From: Kryptolebias marmoratus
Lineage: Eukaryota; Chordata; Actinopteri; Cyprinodontiformes; Rivulidae
Assembly: GCF_001649575.2 (NCBI RefSeq)
Contig: NC_051450.1
Span: 12,904,271 to 12,968,270, forward strand
Direction: 5' to 3'
Length of the DNA stretch: 64,000 nt
Part shown: positions 1 to 12,055 of the stretch, piece after piece
How positions within the stretch are numbered: the stretch's first letter is position 1
How the letters are laid out: each line of letters opens with the position of its first letter
Position numbers and translations under genes: made by a program
The notes under the pieces: model-generated
What the model was told of the DNA's origin: nothing
What the model saw: only the letters and a program-made list of their open reading frames with translations
Databases searched by the model: none

Positions 1-371
1 CAGTAATATTCTAATTTTCTGATATGATGAATTTGAGATTTTCATTTGTTGTCATTTGTAATCATCAAAATTAAACGAAATAAACATTTGAAATATGAGT
101 TTGTATGTAATGTATGAATATAATATACAAGTTTCACTTTTTAAATGGAATTATTGAAATCAATCTACTTTTTCATGATATTCTAATTTTATGACCAGCA
201 CCTGTAAATTAGGTTCAGAAAGAGCTAAGAGGATGGAAAGTCAGGGGGAGTTATATTTTGTATGAAAAACACAACATAGTCGTCATTCCAGTTTAATAAG
301 TCACCATACCAGTTTGCTTTATTTTTTTAGCAGACTTTAATCATAAATGTGAATAACTTCTCCGAAGGGCA

Positions 372-402
<31 letters not shown>

Positions 403-443
403 TAGTAAGACAGTATTATGCATTGTAATGTCCTGTTTTCTAG
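1..443 (+). other. Intron of the first (partial) gene
   Basis: A/T-rich non-coding sequence that ends in a splice acceptor (TTTTCTAG) at 436-443. It holds an (ATT)n microsatellite at about 372-401. No exon, RNA gene or other signal is visible. Confidence 0.6.
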
Positions 444-811
444 GTGTTGGGTTTGGCCAGCACACAGGTGGGAGACACAGTTGTGAGGAGGGGTCTGATC
501 CGCTGCCCACAGCTGGTGAAGATCAACCTGAGCCGCACGCGGATCACAGACCACGGTACCGTTGGAACAGTCCAGTCATTTGATCGTCTTTGCTTTGCCT
601 GAAAGGAACAATCTGGTAACACGCTTCTCCTGCAGGTTTGAAGCACCTGAAGACCATGCGCCTCGCCCAGGTGAACCTGGACGGCACCGGCGTCAGCCTG
701 ATGGGGATCGCCAACCTCCTGTCGGAGACCAGCATCAGCAGCATCCGGGCCAGTAACACTCGCACCATTCCGTTGGATGAAGTCTCAGACGAGGAGTGGG
801 CAGCTCAATGA
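444..811 (+). CDS. C-terminal two exons of a leucine-rich-repeat protein (5' part outside window)
   Basis: Two exons are visible: 444-555, after a TTTTCTAG acceptor and before a GT donor, and 636-811, after a CTCCTGCAG acceptor. The first ends in phase 1 and joins in frame to the second. The predicted tail is about 95 residues and stops at TGA 809-811. It contains two or three leucine-rich segments of the AMN1/FBXL cysteine-containing style (LIRCPQLVKINLSRTRITD, then LKHLKTMRLAQVNLDGTGV) and an acidic end (DEVSDEEWAAQ). Such repeats usually form protein-binding solenoids, for example in F-box proteins. I do not recognise the gene, so no symbol is given, and F-box membership cannot be judged because the N-terminal part lies outside the window. 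The phase-consistent splice sites make a shadow ORF unlikely. Confidence 0.72.
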
Positions 812-1582
812 GCAGCGACACCTTTTTTTGTTTTTTTTTGTTTTGGACACGTACCTGAGAACGGCTCTGTCTGCTGCTACCCCCTCCTCCCCCTCTTAGC
901 TCCTGAAATATGCTGCCACCAGGATTATCTGGAAATAGCATGAGGTCAAACACTCCTCCGACTTGCACTGTTTCAACTGCAGCTAGTGCCGCTAATCTGA
1001 CAATCAAGCACGTTGAAACCTTCTGTTCAGCTCCCGATCGTTTAACAAAGAAATCTCCATTTACTAATGCACATTAATCTCTGGAAAAAAAAATACAGCT
1101 TTAACATTTTGTGTGCAGGCCTTTTAGGTCGAAGCAAGATACCCGTGTTGGAAATGTACCACAGCATGCAAAAACTGAAACGAGTTGATTCAACAGAACA
1201 TGGCTCCTGATTGTTTAAAGGCACGCTCCTTTTAATTAAAGGTGTCTTTTCATTAGAAATAATCCCAACTGACAGCCATACGTCAAAGTGTTTGTTGGCT
1301 CATGTTTAAAACATGTTCGAGTTAATGTTAAATATGAACTTTGACTCGTCATGCCTTCACAAGTGTTTTCAGGAACCATCAACTTCAAAGTTAAGTGCAT
1401 TCTCTTAACGCCACTGAAGCCAAGAAATGCCAAAACCAATACTAGCGACCTGCAGTGGTTTAAGATCAGAATCCAAAAATAGTCTTAAGTTTTTTTTCCG
1501 TTGTTTACAGAGTTGCAATGAGTTTATTTTCCAGGAACTGTTTTTGACTTTGATACGGTCCCTGTACTTGTTGAATAATAAA
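812..1582 (+). terminator. 3' UTR of the partial LRR gene with poly(A) signal
   Basis: After the TGA at 809-811 there is no further coding potential on +. The first convincing AATAAA is at 1577-1582, followed by a T-rich stretch. This gives a 3' UTR of about 0.8 kb. The gene converges on abcf2, whose own poly(A) signal lies about 225 bases further on in the opposite direction. Confidence 0.5.
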
Positions 1583-1806
1583 AGATTTCTCAGTTTATTT
1601 ATGCTGTCTTTATTGTTCTGTGTTCAGACAAATTGTTATTGCATTACATTATTAAATAAGGCAGAACTGTTGTTGTACACAGCTGGGGGGGGAGGGGAGA
1701 GGAAAAAAATTAACCTTTTAAATATAAAAACAACCTAAAAGCTGCTGCTTACAGTTTGGGATAAAAACCGAACATTTGGGAGAAAAAGGAACAAAAAAAA
1801 AAAAAG

Positions 1807-1812
1807 TTTATT
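1807..1812 (-). terminator. abcf2: Candidate poly(A) signal of abcf2
   Basis: AATAAA on the minus strand (TTTATT on +), about 180 bases downstream of the abcf2 stop codon. It implies a short 3' UTR of roughly 200 bases. Confidence 0.55.
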
Positions 1813-1992
1813 TTGAAGACAGCACAATGGAATGCATTCCAGGTGAATCAGCCAATCAGAGCAGCCCGAGGGGGTTCACTGTCAAACTCGGGAGGTGGAA
1901 ATGCAGTATGACGTGTACAAGAGACGAATCTGATAAGATGCATAAGAGTTTCAGTTCAGTGGGAGGTCTCCAGGTGGTCGGTCCAGGAGCCT

Positions 1993-3501
1993 TCAGATGG
2001 CATGCACCTGCTGCTTCTCGATCTTCGATTTCAAATGCTCCTTATAACCCAGGATGTCACTGCGCCACTTCGTGATGGTCTGATTCTCACAAACCCAGAT
2101 TTCCTGAGCCACCTAAAAGCGGAGGAAAGCCTTATAATCAACCGATTCAATGAGCGTCGCTTCTAATGAGGTTTTACAGTGTGTACGTACCTGCTGAATT
2201 AGCCTGAAGTCGTGACTAACCAGCATCATGCCCCCCTCAAACTCGTTGATCGCCTCTGCCAGTGCGTCAATGGTCTCGATGTCCAGGTGATTGGTGGGCT
2301 CGTCCAGGAACAGCATGTGGGGGTTCTGCCAGGCCAGCCAGGCAAAACATACTCTGCACTTCTGACCGTCTGACAAGTTCCTGATCGGACTGACCTGAGA
2401 GAAGTCATGACAGTCTCAGGCACATAAAACCAACAACAACCTTACACATTACTCTGGTTCAGCAGCCTCCTCTTACTTGTTGTTTTCCCGTGAGGCCGTA
2501 GCGACCGATGATCTTCCTCATCTCCTCCTTTTCTTTGATCTCAGGGAAACACTTCATCATGTACTCCAGAGGAGACAGGTCGAGCTCCAGCTGCTCCGTC
2601 AGGTGCTGCAACACGGGCGGGGAGGAAGGAAGCCACTCACTGAACTGCACTTGCAACACAAATACACTCCAAAACAAATTTAAAAACCCATCAGGTGTGA
2701 TGTTACCTGGTGATATCTGCCGATCTTGACGTGAGAATGTTTGCGGATCATGCCATCGGTTGGAAGAAGCTACAAAAAAAAAAAAAAAAACATGAGACCA
2801 AAGCTGAAAACTCTGAAAGGGACCATTTAAAGTTGGCGCTAGTTAAAAAAGGGTAAATACACAGAACTAACCTCTCCCATAAGCAGCTTCAACAACGTGG
2901 ATTTCCCGGCGCCGTTGGGTCCCACCAGAGCCACCCGAGTGTCCAAGTCGATCCCAAACTCCAGGTTTTTATAAATGTGTGGCTGGTGACAAAAGAACAA
3001 AGTGTGAGGAACAGGTCATTCTTTCAGAGACCAAAAGGATGAAGCTTTTCCCCCGGCTGCACTCACCGTGTGGTCACTGTACTTGAAGCTCACATTCTGA
3101 ACCATGATAACAGGAGGAGGAATATTCCCACAGGGAGGAAAATAAAACGACAAAGTCTGGAAGAAACGGGACGTTTTAGCAACGCTTTAAGATTTGTCAC
3201 ACAAGGATTGGGTGATACGGTAAAAATGTGGGGAGGTTCCCCCGTTCGGCGTCATACCTTGTCATTCACAACTTTCTCAGTCAAGCCCGACGCCACCATC
3301 TTCTGTAGCGTCTTCTCTTTGCTTTGTGCTTGTCGTGCCAACTTCGCAGAGCCGTGACCAAACCTGGCAATGTAATTCTACAGGGGCCAGAATAGAGCAC
3401 AATTAAAAACAGGCCATTTACATTTCACCAGCTTAATGTGCACTGTTCCCGACAGACACCGCTGTAAATGTGCCAGCTGAAGTCAAAAGGCAACCACATA
3501 T

Positions 3502-3551
<50 letters not shown>

Positions 3552-5628
3552 TTTAATAAAAAACTGACCATTCTTGAACATAATTTGAAACGATTTAAGT
3601 ATTTTTTTCCTCCAGCATGACACACTGAAAACCTAAAAGATGGCTAATAATGATCAGGTAACATCCAAAGTATATCTTAAGTTCCTATAGGGGGGAATAC
3701 ATGAAAGTGGATGTACATGAGGTCATTTAAAGCTTTACTACGACCCCACTGGGTGCAGTAAAATAACACTCCACCTTCAGGAGTCTCTGGTTTACCTTCA
3801 TGTGTGCTATCTGGTCCTGCTCCCAGTTAAAGCGCTTCATCTGGTTCTCTTCCAGCTCCGCTCTGGTCTTCACATACTGGTCGTAGTTACCCTGAACAAA
3901 AATAGAGCTGCACCGTCATCCAACAGCATGAAGATATGATTAGCAACACCCCTCCCTAATCCCTTATTTAGCATTAAGAATCACATGGCAGCATTCGATC
4001 AAGATGTGCCCTACGGCCTTCGTTTTGCTGTGGTTTAAGTCGGGGGTGGGGGGGGTGGGGGGGGTTGTTCTCACCGTGTAATACTTTAGTTTCCTTTGAT
4101 GCAGGTGGATGATGTTGGTGCAGACACCGTTCAGGAAGTCTTGCGAGTGCGAGATGAGCACAAGGATTCGCTTGAACCTGGCGAGAATCATCAGGCTGAT
4201 CAGTATGCGACTCTATACACACCAGGAGGAGAAAATAACCACTGGTGGCTTCTAAAATGTTTCGAGCGGGCTGGAAACTCACGACTTGAGTTCTTCCTCC
4301 AGCCACACGCAGGCGTCCAGGTCCAAATGATTGGTCGGCTCGTCCAGCAACAACATGAAGGGCTTGATGAACAGAGCTCTGCACAGACGAAGCAGCGATT
4401 AAAAAGACATTGACGTTCTTCCACCGTTTCTGCTTTTTCTGAGAATGTCGCCAGTTAAATCTGATTCCTTACCTCGCCAGAGCGACGCGCATCCTCCATC
4501 CACCGCTGAAGTCTTTTAGTTTCTTCTGCTGCATGGCTGCGCTGAAACCCAGACCGTGGAGGATCCGAGAGGCTCGCACCTCTGCTTTGTCTGCATCCAG
4601 CTCCTCCAGACGCTCGTACAGCTCCATCAGCTTCTCGCACTCAGCTTTGTGGGAACAAGAGAGGGGCCAGTTTTAGGCAGTATTGAGACGGTTGATGTTC
4701 GTTTTTCCCCTCTGTGGTCAAAAACACTGAACTGTAACGCCCCTACCCAGCCTGCGTCGTACTTTTACTTGAACCCTTTCCTTTAAAAGGGATTTTCAAC
4801 CCAACCTAATCCCTGACATAGCTCCTCATTTGCCAAAAAGACCAAATGTTGCTTTCTGGATCCAGTTTTAGGGTCTGCAACGTGATCCTACTCACAGTCT
4901 TCATGGGCAAGTCGCTCCGCCTCTTTCTCCAGCATTATCCTGGCCTCGTCCACTTCCATGACGCACTGCAGAGCCGTCTTGTCGCTGGGGGCCATCTCCC
5001 GGGTCAAGTGGTAAATGTCTATGTGCTCCGGAATGGGAACTTCGCGGTGCCCAATGGCCGACAAGAGCATGGACTTTCCTAGAAGAAGAACGAGAAAACT
5101 TAGCGTTGTGTGCCCCCGTGCCAGCTAGTGTGGCAGCTGCCTCAGGATGCCCCGTACAGTTACCTGTGCCGTTAAGGCCGATGAGGCCGTAGCGCCTGCC
5201 GGAGTTCAGCTCCAGGCTGGTGTCTGCCAGCAGCTCTTGACCGTGGAAGGTGAGCGACAGGCTGCTGATGTGGACATCGGTGCTGTTGGGATGCGAGGCG
5301 AGAACGCCCGTCACCGCCCGAGCCTCCGTCTTCCGCAGCTCGAACTCGTCCAGCTCCTTCGTCAAACTGGCAACACCTGGGGAGAAAAAAAAAAACAACA
5401 ACAAAAAACAGTGAGAATTATGACTGGTTACAACTTCAGCAGCTTCCACTTACAGAGCCGGCCCCAGCGCCACCCGCCGCCCCTCTTACCGTTGCTGTGT
5501 GCGCCGTTTTCCTGGATCTCCTGTTGCTCGCCGTCCCCGTTCACCTCCTCGGACTTCTTGGTGCGCTGGCGGGCTTTGGCGGCCTCTTTCTTCTTCGCCG
5601 CCTTCTTCTTAGCCAAATCTGACGGCAT
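1993..5628 (-). CDS. abcf2: ATP-binding cassette sub-family F member 2
   Basis: ABCF2 is a soluble ABC protein with two ATPase domains and no membrane segments; ABCF proteins are linked to ribosome function. I read 14 coding exons on minus: 5490-5628, 5164-5376, 4896-5078, 4473-4644, 4283-4378, 4075-4177, 3796-3891, 3258-3377, 3067-3156, 2872-2982, 2707-2769, 2477-2605, 2191-2394 and 1993-2112. They sum to 1839 bases, giving 612 residues (human 623). Order in the protein: lysine/alanine-rich N-terminus ([17 protein letters not shown]); Walker A GLNGTGKS near residue 115; signature FSGGWRMR near 225; Walker [12 protein letters not shown] near 245; second Walker [10 protein letters not shown] near 425; signature LSDGQKCR near 512; Walker [12 protein letters not shown] near 535; switch SHDF near 565. 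The start is the only ATG before the lysine-rich leader and lies 18 bases after a CTAG acceptor. Which teleost paralogue (a or b) cannot be decided here. Confidence 0.96.
3498..3543. repeat. (CA)n(TA)n microsatellite in an abcf2 intron
   Basis: A short CA run passes into about 15 TA dinucleotides and then a poly-T stretch, inside the intron between abcf2 exons 3796-3891 and 3258-3377. Confidence 0.9.
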
Positions 5629-6545
5629 GGTTGTGCAAGTCTGGTGCTAGATTAAGAGTAGAACCAAATCAATTACGATTACTTCACGAACACAAATAAA
5701 CTCATCATAGCTTGAGATAACAGACGTATGACTCAGGTATGATAATATGAATCATAGGTAAAATGACTAATAGCCTATATAAGAGTAGTGTCAAAAGACA
5801 AAGAAAGAACCATTTATTTATGTTTGTATGACTGTAATGGTGCTGAAAACCAGGAGTCGGTGTCCCTTTCTGAGTTGAACCTAATTTATCAGGGAACACA
5901 AAGTGCCTTAAGACGCGCTTCCTATGACGGGAGGGGGACTTTTTTTCGGTACAACACCGGTTCGGTACTGGCTGTTCCGAACAATTACAGCCCCTTTAAA
6001 CACGGAACAACCCAAAGGCCCGACGGGACTTCAACCCGTGAACAATGGCGCCATGACAACCGGTTCCTTCCAAACCGGCCGGCTTTTTCCCAGAACATAA
6101 AGCCCGATTAGCCCACCTGTTAGCCTCGAATGACGCCGCCAACTTCGTCCCTGCTCGGCCAAGAAAGAAATGAAACGTGACCCGAGCAATTTTGTTAGCC
6201 GAGGCACGTGGAACGTCAAAACGTGACAAAATAATTAAAAAACAAACAAATATAATTTAAAAAGGTAGCCGCTCCGCGCGACTGCTGCCGACAGGCCTCG
6301 CTAAAGCTAACATGAGGCCCGAGCTAGCTATTAAATATTCAGAAGTCGGCGAATGACTTTTTATCAAGCCCGTTTTTTTTTTCATTTAACAACCGGGAGA
6401 AATTAGTCTCTAAAATGGCAGTTGTTCACCACTGATAGTGCCGCTCTTACCTATTTTATTTGTAGGTTTTTCAGCCACTTGCCTCCGGAGCACACTGACG
6501 TCTCGTGTCCACTTCTTTGCCGGGTGGATGTAGCCGCTCTCCAAA
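5629..6545 (-). promoter_or_regulatory. abcf2: abcf2 5' leader: non-coding first exon and intron 1
   Basis: Upstream of the start codon, 5629-5646 is leader sequence behind a CTAG acceptor. A strong donor on minus (AATAGGTAAGAG) at 6449-6450 marks the 3' end of a probable non-coding first exon running from 6451 to about 6545. The intron between is about 800 bases, moderately CpG-rich at 5930-6320, with no further coding sequence visible. Confidence 0.6.
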
Positions 6546-6610
6546 CCGCCAGACGGACCATATATGGTCAAGGGGGCGGGGAAAGTCACAGGCTCCTCCC
6601 CCTCTCGTGG
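6546..6610 (-). promoter_or_regulatory. abcf2: abcf2 core promoter with CArG box and GC box
   Basis: CCATATATGG at 6558-6567 fits the SRF CArG consensus CC(A/T)6GG exactly and is a perfect palindrome. GGGGGCGGGG, an Sp1-type GC box, follows at about 6572-6581. Both lie just upstream of the inferred non-coding first exon of abcf2. The exact start of transcription is not visible. Confidence 0.5.
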
Positions 6611-8531
6611 GACTGCAGTAAAGCGTTCTTTTTTAGTAATGAAGGCTCAGCAGGTTTAACCAGCATTTACTGTGGGAAAACAATGTATTACTAATAAAAA
6701 ACACACGGATTTGCCTTATTTGAAATGTCTCAAAACTGTTTAGAGGGTTATAACGACAAAAATGTCCTTTTCCACTCAAACTATCACAAATGTAATAGGT
6801 TTTAACACGTAGAAAAAGTTGTACATTTATTTTATTTAATGCCAAACACCCTTGTTATGTTCCTGTTGCATGCTTTCTTGCTCAGATTTAGAGTGACCCT
6901 AACTATATCTGTTACAAATCAGTTTTTACTGTCATGTTTTGAGTCATACGCAGTCGCTCCCTGCAGCACATGCTTAGTATTCTCACATTTAATGAGTCAT
7001 AAACCATACGCTTCCTGCAAATATTTCCCAAACCTGCACAGTTAAATGCCAAGTCCTCCTTGCTGTGCGTAGTTATAGTGTCACAATAAACATGTTTTGT
7101 GTCACCTTTAACAGGTTGGTGAAAATGAGATGTTGATTTGGGTGTCATTGCAAGATTGGCATGGAAAGGAGATTACTCTTTGATTATTTTCTTAATTAAC
7201 AAAACCAGTACAATAGGTATTTGTATGCCACACATATGGGGGCACCCTAAACATAAATCCAATTAATGTTTTGCTATTAATAAAATAAGACTAAAAATAA
7301 AATACTGGCTGCTCTGTTATTCTAAAAGATTTTATCCAAAAGTATACATCAAAATAAAGAGGCTTTTTTACGCATAAACAGATTAATGTCGTAATCACAG
7401 AGTATAAAAAAGGGGCTTCAAAATGAACCCTTTTTTGTCCTTTTGCGGCATCCATACCGTCCATTTACCGTAATACATTGTGTGCGCGCGCAGCTAAATT
7501 CTAGCCGTAAGCCACTAAACCGCAGTCCTATCAGAGGTGATGCTGCAGCAGCTGTGGTCAGTTAGTCAGCGGGCCCGCTCGTTTTCTGTCAGCCGGTGCG
7601 CGCGAACCGGCTGTAAGTGGCGATGAGCGGCGAGGGAGGAGTTTCCGCGTAACTGGACGGAAAGGAGAACGTATCACCTTAAATTACTGGCGACCTGTCA
7701 GAGCGGCTTAAGTTTACTGTGAAAACATCCTTCCTGTGTTTATATCAGTTATATGGTCCTAGGGGGTATACGCGGCTGGATCGAAAATACGCTCTAAACT
7801 CCACTCACCCGGGTGGCCACTTTGTCAGCCGGCGTCTAAACGGAGCGGAGCCCGTTGCTGTTGATGAGGCTGACATGAGGGACGCTGTTTCTTCACAGTG
7901 TGTATGTGTGTGTGTGTGGCACGCTTTCAGGAAGTCGAGAAGCTGACAACACTGGCTGACGCTCGCGCGGCCCCACCTAAAGGCTTTTTTTTTTTAACCT
8001 GTGCAAATGGTTAAAAACGGGACCTTCCTCTTCGTGTTCGCGGACGTGGACCGTCGTGTGGGAACTAACGGTCGCGATGCTAGCTCGCTAGCTCGCCTTT
8101 CGTTGCCTGAGTCCTCCGAGCCGCTGTCGAGGATAAATTAAATAAATAAAAAAATTCAGATGCGACGTGTAAACTTAGGAGCTCTGCTTCTTAAGGGCTG
8201 CCCGGCGGAATTAACGCGAACTCCGTTAACTTTTAAAGGTGGCAGTATTCCTCCAGCTACAATGGTTAGCTGACTTTTTTTTATTTTTTAGTCGCTTTTA
8301 GCCGAAATGAGTGCGGGAAATGAGCACACCAAAGGACTGAACACACAGCGGTGTTTGGAAACAGTTAGGTCGGTAAGGATGTCAAGCTTTTCGCCTTTTT
8401 CTCCTCGATTGATGCAACTTTAAGCACTTCCTGTCAGTTCTTTTTCAGCTTATCGTTGGTTAAAATGCGCACAGCTGGCCCCTAGGCTGCAGTTTGTGCT
8501 TTTTTTTTTTTTAGCTGCTAGCAGCCAAAAG
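6611..8531. other. Intergenic region between abcf2 and chpf2, including the chpf2 promoter and leader
   Basis: 6611-7380 is A/T-rich with no gene or recognised repeat. A TATA-like TATAAAAA lies at 7403-7410. From about 7490 to 8380 the sequence becomes CpG-rich, as expected for the chpf2 5' leader, with possible donors at about 7611 (GTAAGT) and 8372 (GTAAGG). A poly-T tract followed by TTTAG at about 8500-8514 is the likely acceptor in front of the coding exon. I could not decide which donor is used. Confidence 0.5.
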
Positions 8532-11496
8532 ATGCGCGTCTCGTCCTACCTGGCCTTGTTCAGGCCCGCTTTGCCCCTGATCCTGGGGCTGTCCCTGGGA
8601 TGCAGCCTCAGCCTCCTGATGGTGTCCTGGACCCAGGGGGACGCGGACGACCCCTGCAGGGACGAGTTGAGCCGGGCAAGGCTCTTCCTGGACGGTGGGG
8701 AGGCCCAGGGGGGCGGCAGGGATGGAGCCGGAGAGGAGGACTTCCAGCCCCGGATAGTTCCCTATCACAAGGACCCGAACAAGCCCCACAAGAAGGTCCT
8801 CAGGTGAGCAGGAAGGTGCAGCCAGGTGCCCCCCAGGGTTTGAATTAGCTGCTACACTCTTGGCAGCTTTTCTTGGGACTGGGCGTTGACCTTTGACCTT
8901 GCCTTCCTGACATGTATTTAGATCCATTTATCAATTCTCCTCTTCAATCTAAACATACTGAGTGGGTTGTACAGTTCTAATGCTTTCTACCCTTTATTTC
9001 CTCTCCCTCCACGTATCCAGAACAAGGTACATCCACACGGAGCTGGGCATCAGAGAGGGACTGCTGGTCGGCGTCCTGACCTCCCGGGCCACCCTCAACA
9101 CGCTCGCTGTGGCAGTGAACCGAACTGTTGCCCACCGGTTCCACCGCACCTTCTTCTTCACGGGCCTGCGCAGCCCCAAGGTGCCCCACGGCATGACGGT
9201 GATCGCCCACGGTGACGACCGGCCCGTGTGGCTGATGTACGAGACTGTGCGCCACCTCCACCAGCACTACGGCTCGGACTACGACTGGTTCCTGCTGGCG
9301 CAGGACGACATGTACATGCAGGCGGACCGCCTTTCGGAGCTGGTGGGCCACCTGAGCGCGGGTCAGGACGTGTACATGGGCCGGGCCGAGGAGTTCATTG
9401 GAGGGGAGGAGAAGGCGCGTTACTGCCACGGGGGCTACGGCTACCTGCTGTCCCGTAGCCTGCTGGCCCGCCTGCAGCCGCACCTCGACACCTGCCGCAA
9501 CGACATCCTCAGCGTGAGACCCGACGAGTGGCTGGGCCGCTGCATCATCGACTTCCTGGGCCTGAGCTGCGTGGAGGTGCACCAGGTAAACGGCACAGAC
9601 GTCAAAACAAACAACAACAAAAAAAAACACGTCCAAACTCTGAAAAATGTTCAATTTCTCAGCTAAAACACTCATTGTTTTTTACGCGACCCGCAGGGGA
9701 TGATGTACCGCTACTTTGAGCTCGGCAAGAATGCAGATCCAGAGCGGGAGGACGGCGCAGAGTTTAAAAACGCCTTCACGGTGCACCCCGTGTCCGACCC
9801 GAACCTCATGTACCGCCTGCATAAACGCTTCAGCCACATCGAGCTTGAATGGACTTATCGGCAGATTCAGCAGCTGCAGGTTTGTGGAACTTTTTGTGTT
9901 TTTCTCTGTTCTGTGATTTCCTTTAATATTTAATTACAGGTAGGAGTGTGTGAAAGTATGCCGTTTGTCCTCCACTCCACCCCGGGCAATTCACACGCCG
10001 GCTGATACGTTATTTATGCTTAAACCCAGAAGCATGGGTGCGTTGTTGAGACATGAAGTGTTGCATTCCAGTCTCATCTAATCCCGTTCTATCTGCCTAA
10101 GAAGCCTTAAAATGAACTTTAAGTGCTTTTAATGACACTTTCATTGTTTGTTTTAACTCTGAATGCAACTCTGTGGTGGCAGTTTTAGCTTCTTTTACAG
10201 TTTCTGTGTTGATCTGTTCCTCAGATGCAGATCAGTAACTTGAGCGAGCTGACACCAGAGGGGAAGCCTGGCATCACGTGGCCGATTGGGATCAACCCTC
10301 CCTTCAAGCCCAAGACTCGTTTTGAGGTCCTGAACTGGGATTACTTCACCGAGGAGCACATCTACACCTGCGTCGACGGCTCCCCCAAGTGTGAGATGAG
10401 GGGAGCCGACCGAGCTGACGTGGGCGCCATCCTAGAGGTCGCCGTGGAGCGCCTGAACGAGCATTACCAGCCGCGGCTCCGCTTCCGCAAGCGGCGCCTG
10501 CTCAACGGGTACCGGCGCTTCGACCCCACCCGCGGCATGGAGTACGTCCTGGACCTGGCGCTGGAGGCGTTCACCCAGAAGGGCCACAGCCAGGTCATCG
10601 CCAAGCGCGTGAACCTGCTGCGGCCCCTTAGCACCGTTGAGATCATCCCAATGCCTTACGTGACGGAGGCGACACGGGTGCAGGTCATCCTGCCCATCAC
10701 CGCCCAGGACCAGGACTTCGTCGGCAACTTCCTGGACATGTACGTGACGAACACGCTGGACACCCACGACAACGTGCTGCTGACGTTCTTGTTCATTTAC
10801 GATCCCTTTGAAGCTCAGCGGGTCAGCCAGACGGATGTGTTCGCTGGCGTGAAGTCCATGATCGGGGAGGTGGAGAAACGCTACGGCGACGTGAAGATCC
10901 CCTGGATTAGTGTGAAGACAGAGGTGCCGTCACAGGTCAAGCTGATGGACATCATCTCCAAGAAGCACCCCGTCGACACGCTGTTTTTCCTGGCGAGCGT
11001 TTGGACAGAGGTCAACTCTGACTTCCTGAACCGCTGCAGGATGAACGCCATCAGCAACTGGCAGGTTTTCTTTCCCATCCACTTCCAGGAGTTCAACCCC
11101 GCCGTCATGTACCGCGACCAGCTGCCCTCGGCCTCCTCCTCCTTCGCCTCTGAGTCGCTGCGGGACGGCCACTTCGACCGCCACGTCTTCGATGAGGCTT
11201 GCTTCTACAACACGGACTACATGAGCGCGCGCACCAAGATGGCGGCGGACATTCTGGACAACGAGGAGCTGCTGGAGAGCATGGACGTGTACGACATCTT
11301 CGTGCGTTACTCGGGCCTGCACGTGTTCAGGGCCGTGGAGCCGGCGCTGATCCAGAAGTACGTGCGGCGAACGTGCAACCCTCGTTTCAGCGAGGACATC
11401 TACCACCGCTGCGTCCTCAGCAACCTGGGCAGCCTGGGCTCTCGGTCGCACCTGGCGATGGCTCTGTTCGAGCAGGAACAGGCCAACAGCACGTAG
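8532..11496 (+). CDS. chpf2: Chondroitin polymerizing factor 2 / chondroitin sulfate glucuronyltransferase
   Basis: CHPF2 is a Golgi type II membrane protein that takes part in building the chondroitin chain (glucuronyltransferase activity, partner of chondroitin synthases). Four coding exons on +: 8532-8803, 9021-9585, 9697-9879 and 10225-11496, each bounded by GT-AG sites and in phase. They give 2292 bases, 763 residues (human 772). A short cytoplasmic end (MRVSSYLALFRPA) is followed by a hydrophobic anchor at about residues 12-34. The N-terminal beta-1,3-type domain carries QDDM at 185-188 where human has QDDT, and RAEEFIGG and CHGGYGYLLSR after it. The C-terminal domain in exon 4 has KKHPVDTLFFLASVW near 583-597 and HFQEFNP near 627. 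The protein ends EQEQANST, as in human CHPF2, which separates it from CHPF. The ATG at 8532 is preferred over an upstream one because the latter would lie in the poly-T acceptor tract. Confidence 0.96.
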
Positions 11497-12055
11497 GACG
11501 AAGATTCTGAAGCAGAAAGCAGCTCCGGCGCGAAGAAGCGGCGTCAGAATCAACCAAAAACAGACTCTTCAGATAACTCGGCTTCTTATAGGAACTTATT
11601 AATTTATAACCTTAACTGAGGAAAATGTTACGTGTGCTCTGTTTTCTCACAGAATGTGAGGCAGTATTTATATTTTCATTTTTAAGACTCCAGTGTCTGT
11701 ATTACATGAACAAATGCCTTCAATGTTAATAATTATTACAACAAAAAGGAAAAAAAAAATACTTGAGCCATTTGTCTTCTCTGGTGAAGATGTTAATGCT
11801 GAAAACAAGCTGCCTTTGTTCTTTTTTTAAAGACGTATTAAAGATTGTTTTTCGTTTGTTTGGTGTGTGTGACTGTGTTCTCTCATCAGATACACGCCGA
11901 CAGTTTACAGGATCCTTCGCTCCCGGAGGAAGAGCAGAAACGCTGCGTTAGGAGTCGGATCACCGAGCCGAGCCGCAGGGCCTGGAGGCAGCGAACAGTT
12001 TGTTCCTCAGCAGCAGCAGGAGCGCCCAGCCTTATCCTTGCATTAAGTCAATAAA
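11497..12055 (+). terminator. chpf2: chpf2 3' UTR and poly(A) signal
   Basis: Non-coding sequence after the TAG. AATAAA at 12050-12055 is the best poly(A) signal; an ATTAAA variant near 11837 could serve as an earlier one. The transcript converges on smarcd3. Confidence 0.5.

Noticed and set aside
8977..9675. 232-codon open frame antisense to chpf2 exon 2
   Set aside because: It lies opposite a strongly conserved coding exon with high GC and is a codon-bias shadow. The peptide resembles nothing and crosses the chpf2 splice sites.
10930..11553. 207-codon open frame antisense to the last chpf2 exon
   Set aside because: Same reason: GC-rich antisense shadow of a conserved exon.
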